A stretch of DNA of 64,000 nucleotides, from NCBI RefSeq assembly GCF_000318095.2, contig NZ_KB290717.1:367930-431929 (forward strand), written 5' to 3'. A model generated the notes under the pieces. It ran no database searches, was not told the DNA's origin, and worked only from the letters and a program-made list of their open reading frames with translations. A program made the position numbers and the translations under genes. Below are positions 1 to 8,519 of this stretch, piece after piece (positions within the stretch are counted from its first letter, which is position 1; the number at the start of each line of letters is the position of its first letter). This DNA is from Alloprevotella sp. oral taxon 473 str. F0040. GTDB taxonomy: Bacteria; Bacteroidota; Bacteroidia; Bacteroidales; Bacteroidaceae.

Positions 1-6
1 TGGATT

Positions 7-330
7 ATGGCTACTTTTATTCTTTTGATGTTGGTTCTTGGTCTGGTTCTCGGCTTCTTTGCCTTGTGGGCGACTTTCTGGGTGGTGCTGCTTGTCGTTC
101 AATTCTTCAGAGTAGCTCATCAAGATTTGGCTTATCGTCGTGCTGAAAAGCATCATCCTGGCATCTATGCTCGCTTCCAACGGACGCTTGCGCTTCGAGA
201 AGCCAAGCGGAAAGAGAAAGAGGCTTATGAAAAGTGGTGCGCTGAGAGGGATGAATCCATCTATCGAAGGGAACGACAAGCAAGTGCCCACCGCACTGCT
301 GCTGCATGGGCTGCTTTTGCAAACTCATAG
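7..330 (+). CDS. Small membrane-anchored hypothetical protein
   Basis: I do not recognise this 107-residue protein. Residues 4-36 are strongly hydrophobic (LVLGLVLGFFALWATFWVVL) and should form one long or two short membrane helices. The rest is highly charged and rich in Lys, Arg and Glu, with a helical, possibly coiled-coil character, and would lie in the cytoplasm. It ends 75 bases before the tape-measure remnant and reads in the same direction, so it may belong to the same degraded prophage; that is inference. The ATG is only 7 bases from the window edge, so a longer upstream start cannot be excluded. Confidence 0.5.
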   Translation: MATFILLMLVLGLVLGFFALWATFWVVLLVVQFFRVAHQDLAYRRAEKHHPGIYARFQRTLALREAKRKEKEAYEKWCAERDESIYRRERQASAHRTAAAWAAFANS

Positions 331-363
331 CGTAAAGTTGTCATTTTCTATACTCCCCTAAAG

Positions 364-402
364 TCGTATCTTTGGTGTCAAAACCATAGATACGATTTTT
401 TT
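364..402 (+). promoter_or_regulatory. Hairpin with T-run overlapping a Bacteroidota -7 box
   Basis: TATCTTTG at 367-374 fits the Bacteroidota -7 element TAnnTTTG. The same bases form one arm of an inverted repeat: TCGTATCT at 364-371 pairs with AGATACGA at 388-395. A run of T follows directly, and the ATG of the tape-measure gene lies at 406. It could be the terminator of the small upstream gene, the promoter of the phage gene, or both. The nearest TTG (338-340) is about 26 bases from the -7 box, longer than the usual 19-21. Confidence 0.45.
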
Positions 403-405
403 GTT

Positions 406-1563
406 ATGACGGAGAAAGAAATTAAGATCATCGAGCTGCAGGTGAATGGCTCACAGGCGATGAAACAACTGGATGAATTGCGGAAGCATGTGGCATCGCT
501 TGAGGAAAAAAAAGCGAAGGCTCAACGGACGATCGCTAGTGTCTTTGCCTCGGAGGAGGATAAAAAGCAAGCTGTGGCTGAACTGAAAGCCATCAACAAG
601 GAGCTGAAAGCTAAGGAGGTGCAGCTGAAAGAGAATGTGAACCGGATGGAAGCCTTGGAGACGGTGCTGCATCGTCTGGACAAGGCAACTCCGAAACAAC
701 TGCGCGACACGATCAAGGACATCAACAAGACTCTGAACTCTGGGACGGTGGAGCGAGGGAGCGAGGAGTGGGATGCCTATATGCATGCTATCCGTGCGGC
801 GAAGACAGAGCTCAAAAGAATGAATGATGAACAAAAGGCTTTTGAGAAAAAGGAGGGAGCTATAGGGCAATTTAGACAGATGGGCGAAAGGTGGGTCGGC
901 GCGGTGACGGTGGCGCACACTGCGCTGGAGACTCTGAGCGGTGCTGTGTCTGGTGCGATGTCTAAGATGCGTGAGTATGTGGATGAGTTTGCGGAGATGC
1001 AGGAGCACATGAGCGGGGTGGTTAAATATACTGGACTGTCGGCGGATGCTGTGGATGATCTGAATGAGAGTTTTAAGGGCTTGGACACTCGTACTTCTCG
1101 GGCTCAGCTTAATGATCTGGCTGCGGATGCTGGGCGACTGGGCATCCAGAGCAAGGCGGAGGTGCTGGACTTTGTAGATGCCGCTAATCAGATTACGGTG
1201 GCTCTGGGTGAGGATCTGGGTGATGATGCGGTTAAAAATATCGGTAAGATTACGCAACTCTTTGCCAAAGATCCTAGCGTGGGCCTGAAAGAGGGGATGC
1301 TTGCGACGGCATCGACTATCAATGATTTGGCGCAGAGCAGCTCGGCATCTGAGCCTTATCTGCTGGAATTTACGGCGCGGTTGTCGGGTATGGCCAACTC
1401 GGCAAAAATCTCACAGACTAACATCTTGGGCTTTGCGAGTGTGCTGGATCAGTCGATGGTGGGTGTGGAAAAAGGTGCGACGGCGTTGCAAAATGTGATC
1501 GGTGCGTTGTTTCGCCATCCTGCTAAGATGGCCAAAATCGCTGGGCTGAAGAACAGAAGATAA
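406..1563 (+). pseudogene. Phage tail tape-measure protein, 3'-truncated remnant
   Basis: The 385 residues resemble the N-terminal part of a TP901-type phage tail tape-measure protein. A long Lys/Glu-rich coiled coil (about residues 1-150) leads into the conserved core with MREYVDEFAEMQEHMSGVVK, then GLDTRTSRAQLNDLAADAGR and LGIQSKAEVLDFVDAANQI. In a live phage such proteins set tail length and usually exceed 800-1000 residues. Here the reading frame stops just after the family segment AKMAKIAGL, with an unrelated KNRR ending, and no tail, baseplate or lysis genes follow. The gene is G-rich (many GTG, CTG and GCG codons) compared with neighbouring housekeeping genes, which fits transfer. It is best read as the edge of a decayed prophage. 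Confidence 0.75.
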
Positions 1564-1596
1564 TACAAACATTCATACAAAAGAACATGGGAAGAT

Positions 1597-1627
1597 TTGC
1601 CTAGTACACAAATATGTACTACCTTTG
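1597..1627 (+). promoter_or_regulatory. Bacteroidota-type promoter
   Basis: TTG at 1597-1599, a 20-base spacer and TACCTTTG at 1620-1627 give an excellent match to the Bacteroidota sigma-ABfr consensus. Transcription should begin near 1634, downstream of the first ATG of the reading frame that opens at 1614. That matters for the start of the next gene. Confidence 0.6.
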
Positions 1628-1653
1628 CAACATACAAATAAAACAATCTCAAT

Positions 1654-1811
1654 ATGTCACACAACGAACCGAGACAACTCGGAGTCTTACTACCGAAGAA
1701 GCTGAGCTTATCAAAGCCATCCGCCACTACAAAGCGGCTTACCCGAATGGCGCAAAGTCTCTCCTCCGCTATGCGCAAGAGCTCTTTGATAACCTCATTG
1801 TTCAGCAGTAA
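1654..1811 (+). pseudogene. Small acidic helical protein, probably frameshifted
   Basis: The end of this gene encodes a well-formed helical segment, LTTEEAELIKAIRHYKAAYP, followed by NGAKSLLRYAQELFDNLIVQQ. This resembles small uncharacterised Bacteroidales proteins that I recognise only by pattern. The frame has no start codon downstream of the predicted transcription start (about 1634). The first plausible ATG (1654, giving MSHNEPRQLG) lies in another frame that continues as a basic, unconvincing peptide. A single-base change near 1680-1690 would join the two halves into a natural protein of about 52 residues. Either the gene is broken, a sequencing error is present, or it is read by frameshifting. 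Confidence 0.4.
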
Positions 1812-1864
1812 TAACCTCCTGCTTGCCCTCTGAAAGGGGCGAGCAACCTCTATCCCTCATCACA

Positions 1865-2125
1865 ATGACAACTAACACTTTTGTACCCAAAGATCAACGC
1901 ATACAAGATATGCGCACACGCTTTGATGATGTAGAAGATTTTATCAGCTGGCGGGAGATAGCCAATACTTATTTTCAACGTGGCTCTTCATGGTTTTATC
2001 ACAAACTTAATGGACACGATGGGAATGGGAAACCGGACGGGTTTACTCCTGAAGAAGCTGAAACTCTCCGCAATGCTTTGATAGACATCGCTAATCGTCT
2101 TCGTCGTGCAGCTGATCGTATCTGA
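1865..2125 (+). CDS. DUF5053-type small protein
   Basis: A protein of 86 residues with the pattern of the Bacteroidales family DUF5053: ISWREIANTYFQRGSSWFYH, then KLNGHDGNGKPDGFTPEEAE and a C-terminal helix with LRNALIDIANRLRRAADRI. The WREIANTYF and GSSWFYHKLNG segments look like a small helix-turn-helix-like module, but no function is established to my knowledge. I chose the ATG at 1865 over the upstream ATG at 1823 because the family-like sequence begins there and the extra 14 residues are unlike the rest. A strong hairpin with T-rich tail follows at 2206. It sits between prophage debris and core genes and may be cargo of the old element. Confidence 0.6.
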   Translation: MTTNTFVPKDQRIQDMRTRFDDVEDFISWREIANTYFQRGSSWFYHKLNGHDGNGKPDGFTPEEAETLRNALIDIANRLRRAADRI

Positions 2126-2205
2126 TAGCTAAATCGTCCAAGATTTCGACCGTGACATCATTTTATTTGTACACCGCGCGCCTTGGTCGATGCGCGCAAA
2201 AAAAT

Positions 2206-2241
2206 CCCCTCGTGGTCTAATGGACTGCGAGGGGGTTGTTG
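2206..2241 (+). terminator. Rho-independent terminator
   Basis: CCCCTCG at 2206-2212 pairs with CGAGGGG at 2228-2234 and is followed by a T-rich tract (GTTGTTGTTG). It is preceded by A residues, so it could also stop minus-strand transcripts. It fits the end of the DUF5053 gene. A second GC palindrome, GCGCGC near 2176 with GCGCGC near 2192, lies just upstream. Confidence 0.65.
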
Positions 2242-2369
2242 TTGTGAAGAGATTGACTAACTTTGGGGGTCGCTTGTCATAGAATACGAAATCTATGACG
2301 GAACGATTTGCTTAGTCTATCTTGTTGCGATCGAAACTGATGTATATATTTGCGGTTGTTTTACCTACA

Positions 2370-3287
2370 CTAAATGGAGATTTTAAGCCCGTCCTTAGCA
2401 AGAGTTGTGTTAGGGAACAACTCTTGAGCCTCTTTCAAGAATACTTGTTCATCATCATAACGCGCAGAAAAATGTCCTATGACCAAACGCCCAACCTTGG
2501 CTGCCTTAGCTATAGATGCCGCTTGCTTTGCAGTGCTATGATATGTTTCTTTGGCTCTTTTGGCTGCAGCTTCCGTAAATGTCGCTTCATGATACAACAA
2601 ATCAACACTGCTTAGTTGCTCAGTCAGTGAAGGCCTATATAGGGTATCAGAACAATAGGCATAACTTCGCGGCGTATAGGATGGCAGAACGAGCTTCTCA
2701 TGTTCCCACATTTTACCTTCTTCATCAACCCATCCACCTCCTTCTTTTATCGTGTTTATAGCATACAAAGGGATCTTCAAGAAATCGATCATGTCTTTAC
2801 GAATATGGGGCAAAGATGCTTTTTCACGAAATAGATACCCACAGCATGGAATCCTATGTTTTAGCGGAATTGTTTCAATTGTAAGTGTTCGATCCTCATA
2901 AACTATCGTAACCTCTTTGTAAGGGACAGAATGAAAGATAACTTCATAGCCCATACCTCGACAGAAGTACTCTATTTGCGGCCTTAGCAATCTCTCTAAA
3001 TCATCACCAGGACTATAAAGATGTAGTTTAGAAGTCCGTCCTAACAGATCAAAGGTACTCAACAAACCTATGAGTCCGAAGCAATGGTCACCATGTAAAT
3101 GGGATATGAAAATATGATTTAGTCGGGAGAACTTAAGTTTTTGCTTACGCAATAACAACTGACTCCCCTCGGCACAATCAATCATAAAAAGCTTATCGCG
3201 CAAATCTACTACTTGCGATGTAGGAAAATGCTTCTGAGTGGGAAGAGCACTTCCACACCCCAAGATATGAATGTCAAATTTTTCCAT
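2370..3287 (-). CDS. rnz: Ribonuclease Z
   Basis: A 305-residue metallo-beta-lactamase-fold endonuclease that trims the 3' trailer of tRNA precursors, needed where CCA is not encoded; the tRNA-Gly of this window lacks an encoded CCA. The zinc motif HLHGDH is at residues 63-68. The N-terminal GCGSALPTQKHFPTSQVVD, the later TIPLKHRIPCCGYLF and the C-terminal VGRLVIGHFSARYDD are all typical of bacterial RNase Z. Length is normal for the family. It runs on the minus strand with the BadF-type kinase upstream, and the 37-base gap suggests an operon. Confidence 0.95.
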   Translation of the reverse strand: MEKFDIHILGCGSALPTQKHFPTSQVVDLRDKLFMIDCAEGSQLLLRKQKLKFSRLNHIFISHLHGDHCFGLIGLLSTFDLLGRTSKLHLYSPGDDLERLLRPQIEYFCRGMGYEVIFHSVPYKEVTIVYEDRTLTIETIPLKHRIPCCGYLFREKASLPHIRKDMIDFLKIPLYAINTIKEGGGWVDEEGKMWEHEKLVLPSYTPRSYAYCSDTLYRPSLTEQLSSVDLLYHEATFTEAAAKRAKETYHSTAKQAASIAKAAKVGRLVIGHFSARYDDEQVFLKEAQELFPNTTLAKDGLKISI

Positions 3288-3324
3288 ACTAAACTATATC
3301 TAGATGATGATAAGCTATTAATTA

Positions 3325-4260
3325 CTAATAAGCAAACATGGTTTCAAATACACCTTCCTGGTCCAAAGGAGCTTTGGATATTTGCCCTATTCTTAGTCCG
3401 AATTTGTTAGCAGCTTGATGTAATTGTTGGGAAAAGACCGCTGCAACACTACCTACAAAATGTACTTCTAAGTCAGGGCGCTGATAACCAACAATATTGC
3501 GAAGGAAGAACTGCGCAAATTCATCTACTATCATAGCTTCAATGCTAGGCTCTGAAATATACTTCGATAAGAAATGCGTAAATTGAGACATGAATCTGTT
3601 AGGGTTTGGCTCACGGTATACTCTTTGAATTACTTCTGAAATTGATATCGAATATTCTCTTAAAAATAAACCACATACATGTTCTGGAAGTTGTTTTTTC
3701 AAGACATTAGAAAGCAGATGTTTTCCTAAAGATGTCCCACTCCCTTCATCACCTAATATGAACCCTAAACTAGGTGTTGATTGCACAAAAGATTCACCAT
3801 CATAGTGAGCACTAGCAGATCCCGTTCCGAGAATACAAACGATTCCTTCTGTTGAACCACATAAAGCCCGAGCAGCACCAAGCAAATCAGAAGCAACGTA
3901 TACATTTTGAGCTGGAACCGACGTCATTAATAAGTGCTGCATTCGTACACACTGCTCTGGGCGACAACCTGATCCATAGAAACTTAGTTTGCTCACAAGA
4001 GGCTTCTCTGATGAAATCGAAGAAAAAGAAGTTGACTCATCTAAAGAAAACGATTTCATCGTAGATACATCTTGAGAAAGGCCAATAAACTTTGATACTC
4101 TAGTGCGAACCTCACTTACTAAAATCTCAATAATTTGTGTATCATCCATCAAGCTCGGGTTTATTCCGCGTGTTTGCCAACGAAGTTGCTCCCCAGTTAA
4201 GACATTCTTGATGATCCAATCGGTCTTTGTTGAACCACTATCTGCTAAAACTCTAATCAT
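3325..4260 (-). CDS. BadF/BadG-type ATPase, N-acetylglucosamine kinase-like
   Basis: The protein begins MIRVLADSGSTKTDWIIKN, the phosphate-1 loop of the ASKHA sugar-kinase fold as found in BadF/BadG/BcrA and GlcNAc kinase-like proteins of Bacteroidota. Later it has GIVCILGTGSASAHYDG and SLGFILGDEGSGTSLGKHLL, the phosphate-2 and sugar/adenosine loops. It probably phosphorylates an amino sugar released during cell-wall recycling; the substrate is inference. I start at 4260 rather than 4365 because the upstream extension is not family-like and would overlap the likely promoter (CAAAAGTA at 4290-4297, which reads TACTTTTG on this strand). Residues of about 56-90 form an unusual Ser-rich insertion. 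Confidence 0.85.
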   Translation of the reverse strand: MIRVLADSGSTKTDWIIKNVLTGEQLRWQTRGINPSLMDDTQIIEILVSEVRTRVSKFIGLSQDVSTMKSFSLDESTSFSSISSEKPLVSKLSFYGSGCRPEQCVRMQHLLMTSVPAQNVYVASDLLGAARALCGSTEGIVCILGTGSASAHYDGESFVQSTPSLGFILGDEGSGTSLGKHLLSNVLKKQLPEHVCGLFLREYSISISEVIQRVYREPNPNRFMSQFTHFLSKYISEPSIEAMIVDEFAQFFLRNIVGYQRPDLEVHFVGSVAAVFSQQLHQAANKFGLRIGQISKAPLDQEGVFETMFAY

Positions 4261-4379
4261 AAGTTGTAAATTCAATCTGAATACCGCAGCAAAAGTACAA
4301 AATATCCTAGAAAAGGTCCTTACAATTCCTCGGAAATCAGTAAATTCGCAGGAGTTTATCCTCAAAACACAGTGTCTCT

Positions 4380-5690
4380 ATGCGCAAATTACTTTTGTTT
4401 CTCCTTATATTCCCCATCCTAGCGTTGAATGCTCAACCTCCATTAGATAAAACACTAAGCTTTTCAGAAACCTTCCAGGACTCCACTCTACGTATTGACT
4501 ACATTTTTACGGGAACACATAATTCACAAGAAATATCGTTAGATGAAATCCATATAGGTAATGGATGGGCTGGTCGTCGGGTAAATTTACAGGAACTTCC
4601 ACTTGCAGGAAACGGTCAGATTATCATGAAAGACAGCGAGAGTGGGAATACAATCTACAAACACTCTTTTAGTACTTTGTTCCAAGAATGGCAAACCAGT
4701 GAAGAAGCAACAAAAGTTCGTAAGTCTTTTGAAAATGTTTTTCAGCTCCCTTTACCACGACATGATGTTGATATTCAGGTTATTCTATTTGATACATATC
4801 GTAAAGAAATCTATCGATTTGAGCACCATGTAAATATCAATGATATTCTTATTCGCCCTCTTACAACTCTATCTTCTACTTCATACAAGTATGTACATCA
4901 AGGAGGAGATCCGCAAAGAAGCATTGACGTGGCTATTGTCGCAGAGGGGTATACGGTTAATGAACAATCTCTTTTCTTTGCTGATGCACAGCGTGCAGCT
5001 GATGAGATTTTGAAGTACAAACCATTTAGCGATCACAAAAACGATTTCAACTTTATTGCTGTAGCTCTTCCAAGTGCAGAAAGTGGTATTAGTATTCCCC
5101 ACCGCCACGAGTGGAAACAGACAGCTTTAAGTTCGCACTTTGACACTTTCTACAGCAAGCGCTATCTAACGACACTAAAGCTTAAGGCTCTCCACAATGC
5201 ACTTGCAGGCCTACCCTATGAGCATATCCTCATCCTAGCCAACACCTCAAACTATGGTGGAGGTGGTATCTACAATAGTTATACCCTATCAGCGGCTCAC
5301 AACGAGCATTTCCTCCCTGTGACCGTACATGAATTTGGACATTCTTTTGGAGGATTAGCAGATGAGTATTTTTATGATGACCAATATTCAAATTATTATC
5401 ATCCAGAGGTAGAACCCTGGGAACAGAACATTACAACTCTTGCAAATTTTTCTCTGAAATGGAAAGACATGCTTCCCAAGAAAAGAGCAGTACCTACGCC
5501 TCTCAGTGACACAAAAGATAGTGATACACAAAAGATAGGAGTTTACGAAGGAGGAGGTTATATGTCCAAAGGAGTATATCGTGCTTTTCGCAACTGTAGA
5601 ATGCGTACAAATGAGGTACCTACGTTTTGCGCTGTATGCGAGCGATCTCTGAGCCGCTTGATAAACTTTCATCTTTCTGCACAGCATTAA
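4380..5690 (+). CDS. Secreted M64 family metallopeptidase
   Basis: A 436-residue protein with a signal peptide (about residues 1-18, ending LALNAQ) and a C-terminal catalytic domain of the M64 (IgA peptidase) family. The zinc motif HEFGH is at residues 317-321 and is followed by SFGGLADEY, the family's characteristic continuation. The N-terminal 160 residues resemble the beta-rich pro- or accessory domain usual in Bacteroidales members. It is exported to the periplasm or beyond and probably degrades host or environmental protein; the IgA specificity of the founding enzyme cannot be assumed. It is divergently transcribed from the BadF kinase. A -7-like TAAATTCG lies about 40 bases upstream. 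Confidence 0.9.
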   Translation: MRKLLLFLLIFPILALNAQPPLDKTLSFSETFQDSTLRIDYIFTGTHNSQEISLDEIHIGNGWAGRRVNLQELPLAGNGQIIMKDSESGNTIYKHSFSTLFQEWQTSEEATKVRKSFENVFQLPLPRHDVDIQVILFDTYRKEIYRFEHHVNINDILIRPLTTLSSTSYKYVHQGGDPQRSIDVAIVAEGYTVNEQSLFFADAQRAADEILKYKPFSDHKNDFNFIAVALPSAESGISIPHRHEWKQTALSSHFDTFYSKRYLTTLKLKALHNALAGLPYEHILILANTSNYGGGGIYNSYTLSAAHNEHFLPVTVHEFGHSFGGLADEYFYDDQYSNYYHPEVEPWEQNITTLANFSLKWKDMLPKKRAVPTPLSDTKDSDTQKIGVYEGGGYMSKGVYRAFRNCRMRTNEVPTFCAVCERSLSRLINFHLSAQH

Positions 5691-5862
5691 GATTCTCCAT
5701 TTTAAAGATAGATCTTGTAGTTTAGCAAACTAACGTTCTCTTGATGCTTACGAAAACTATGTGAGGCTGTCTGACAATCTCTCATTTAGCTAAGCAAGTA
5801 AAAGAGCTATTCTCTAACATCGTTTATATTTTAAGCCACTATCACAGATTACATCGCATTCA

Positions 5863-8484
5863 ATGGCAAGCACAACAAAGAATAAACATAGAGTTCCACA
5901 AAGCAAACAAGGATCCTCGAACAAACAGAAAGCACTGAAAAGGGAGCTTAAAGAGATGTCTGGAATTAGTACTCATAGTGACTACATTCGGTTCACAGTT
6001 GGCATGCTACTAGTCATTGTCAGTCTATTTTTACTGTTGGCCATTATTTCCAATATTTTCACAGGTGGAATTGACCAAGCTGGAGTGATGGCTAGTAACC
6101 TTGCGCGACCTGCTAACTACGCTGGACGTCTTGGAGCTTATGCTGCCCACTATATTATGGGGCAACTATTCGGAGTTTTCAGCGTTTTGTTGCCAATTTT
6201 TCTGTTAGCGTTAGCACTCAAACTCTTTATGCGACAAGCTTGTCCAATACGCCTGTGGGTATTTTACCTCCATCTTTCTATAATTATGGTAGTAGGTAGT
6301 ATTGATGCTAATTTCGTACAGGACAATATTTTACCAGAATCCATCAAGAATCTTATGTCATTTGAGCTAGGAGGTATGCATGGAAAAGTGGTTTTGCGAT
6401 GGTTAAGCGACAACATAGGCGTAATTGCCACTGGTGCAGTGTTGTTACTTCTAACAATTTCATATATAGGTTATTGGTTTACCCAAGTATTTATAGCTAT
6501 TTTCAAAGGCATTCAAAAATTAACTCAGTGGATTCTACCTCAATCCAGCGAAGAGGCTAGCGATAACACAGAAGAAAGAATTGTTGGTATCGATGAAAAT
6601 CATGAAGAGGACGAAGAAGATGCATTTACCGAAAACATTCAATACGCAAATGACGTCACAGAAGATGAAACTCGAATCGAAATGTCACATGCGTTCGATG
6701 AGCCATTAGGCATCGAAATGCCTAATAATAGTGAATCAGATGATACGATGATACATGGCACAAATGTTGCTTTAGATGATAACACAGATGATAGCAGATT
6801 AGAGCAAACTATAGATTTAGTAGATGAAGACATCATAACTACTTCAGATGTTGCTCCTCTTAGATCTACTCAACAGCAGAATGAGATTAAGCTATCAGTA
6901 AATGCGACTCAGGAAGAAGAAAGTAGTAACGCTCTTACTGCTACAGATGTACAGAATCTTCCACCAATAGACCCACGAGCGGAGTTAAGCCGATATAAAT
7001 TTCCTCCACTTTCTCTTCTCGAGAAACATGATGCAGGTAACGTAGACATTGATATGGAGGAACAACATGCAAATAAGAATCGGATTATACAAGTTCTTGG
7101 TACTTTCGGGGTAAAGATTACTCAGATTTCGGCAACAGTAGGCCCAACAGTTACCCTCTACGAAATCACTCCTGCTCCTGGAGTTCGTATAGCGAAAATC
7201 AAGAACCTAGAGGAAGATATTGCTCTTACCCTGGCAGCAATAGGCATTCGCATTATTGCTCCAATTCCAGGAAAGGGAACCATCGGCATTGAAGTCCCTA
7301 ACAAGAAAGCACAAATCGTATCGATGGAGAGCATCCTAAAAAGTAAGAAGTTTCAAGAAAGCAATTATGCCCTTCCTGTAGCTTTAGGGAAAACCATTAC
7401 TAACGAGATTTTCATGGTCGACTTGGCCAAGATGCCTCACCTTCTCGTAGCTGGAGCTACAGGTCAAGGTAAATCTGTAGGTTTAAATGCTATCATATCT
7501 TCTTTACTCTACAAAAAACATCCTGCGGAGCTCAAGCTAGTCATGATCGACCCTAAGAAGGTTGAGTTTTCGATGTACAACCCCATTATAAAGCATTTTC
7601 TTGCTCAAGTACCTGATAGCGATGAACCTGTCATTACAGATGTAAAGAAGGTAGTTCAGACTTTGATGAGTCTCACAAAAGAAATGGACGACCGCTACGA
7701 ATTGCTTAAAACCGCGCGTTGTAAGAATATCAAAGAATATAATGATAAGTTTCTTTCTCGCCGCCTAAATCCCAACAATGGCCATCGTTTTCTACCTTAC
7801 ATTGTTGTAATCATTGATGAATTTGGTGATCTCATCATGACAGCGGGTAAAGACATTGAACTACCCATTGCTAGAATTGCCCAATTAGCACGTGCTGTTG
7901 GTATTCACATGGTAATCGCAACTCAGAGTCCTCGTGCTACCATTATCACTGGTAAGATTAAAGCAAACTTTCCCGCTCGTATGGCATTCCGTGTTTCTGG
8001 TCGCATTGAAAGCCAAACTATTCTTGATCGTACAGGAGCTAATAATCTCATAGGACGAGGTGATATGCTTTTCCTCACTGGCAGCGATATCACGCGTTTA
8101 CAATGCGCATTCATAGACACACCTGAAATTGAAGCTCTTACTGACTTCATAGCAAAACAGCAAGGATATCCTTATCCTTATGAACTACCACTTGTAGAAG
8201 AAAACTCTGATGGAGGAACTGAATCATACAGTGGAGGGGAAGGAAGTACTTTTGAACAGGTTGCACATTTTGTTGTTAGCACGCAGCAAGGTTCGACTTC
8301 CAAGATTCAACGCACATTCAGCATAGGCTTTAATCGTGCAGGTCGCCTTATGGATCAGCTTGAAGAGGCAGGGATTGTCGGTCCAGTTAATGGGTCAAAG
8401 CCTCGAGAAGTCTATGTACAATCAGAAATAGAATTACAACAAATTCTCGATCAGCTCAAAGCAACAGGTAAACGTTATGACTAA
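5863..8484 (+). CDS. ftsK: DNA translocase FtsK
   Basis: An 873-residue septal DNA pump that moves the terminus region and coordinates XerCD resolution during division. Four or five membrane helices occupy about residues 45-220. An acidic linker follows (residues 230-370, rich in Glu and Asp). The RecA-like motor has Walker A in LLVAGATGQGKSVGLNAI and Walker B in YIVVIIDEFGDLIM. The C-terminal winged-helix gamma domain (FEQVAHFVVSTQQGSTSKIQ) reads the polar KOPS-like sequences. Length is typical for the phylum. The LolA-like gene starts 35 bases downstream, the common ftsK-lolA arrangement in Bacteroidales. Confidence 0.97.
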   Translation: MASTTKNKHRVPQSKQGSSNKQKALKRELKEMSGISTHSDYIRFTVGMLLVIVSLFLLLAIISNIFTGGIDQAGVMASNLARPANYAGRLGAYAAHYIMGQLFGVFSVLLPIFLLALALKLFMRQACPIRLWVFYLHLSIIMVVGSIDANFVQDNILPESIKNLMSFELGGMHGKVVLRWLSDNIGVIATGAVLLLLTISYIGYWFTQVFIAIFKGIQKLTQWILPQSSEEASDNTEERIVGIDENHEEDEEDAFTENIQYANDVTEDETRIEMSHAFDEPLGIEMPNNSESDDTMIHGTNVALDDNTDDSRLEQTIDLVDEDIITTSDVAPLRSTQQQNEIKLSVNATQEEESSNALTATDVQNLPPIDPRAELSRYKFPPLSLLEKHDAGNVDIDMEEQHANKNRIIQVLGTFGVKITQISATVGPTVTLYEITPAPGVRIAKIKNLEEDIALTLAAIGIRIIAPIPGKGTIGIEVPNKKAQIVSMESILKSKKFQESNYALPVALGKTITNEIFMVDLAKMPHLLVAGATGQGKSVGLNAIISSLLYKKHPAELKLVMIDPKKVEFSMYNPIIKHFLAQVPDSDEPVITDVKKVVQTLMSLTKEMDDRYELLKTARCKNIKEYNDKFLSRRLNPNNGHRFLPYIVVIIDEFGDLIMTAGKDIELPIARIAQLARAVGIHMVIATQSPRATIITGKIKANFPARMAFRVSGRIESQTILDRTGANNLIGRGDMLFLTGSDITRLQCAFIDTPEIEALTDFIAKQQGYPYPYELPLVEENSDGGTESYSGGEGSTFEQVAHFVVSTQQGSTSKIQRTFSIGFNRAGRLMDQLEEAGIVGPVNGSKPREVYVQSEIELQQILDQLKATGKRYD

Positions 8485-8519
8485 CTAATATGTAATAATA
8501 AGTAATACTCCCCTTAATT

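Noticed and set aside
451-1257. 268-residue open frame on the minus strand opposite the tape-measure gene
   Set aside because: It is an antisense shadow of the tape-measure coding sequence: basic, His/Leu/Ser-rich, without family features.
2322-2615. 97-residue plus-strand frame opposite the RNase Z gene
   Set aside because: It is antisense to a conserved gene and has no family features.
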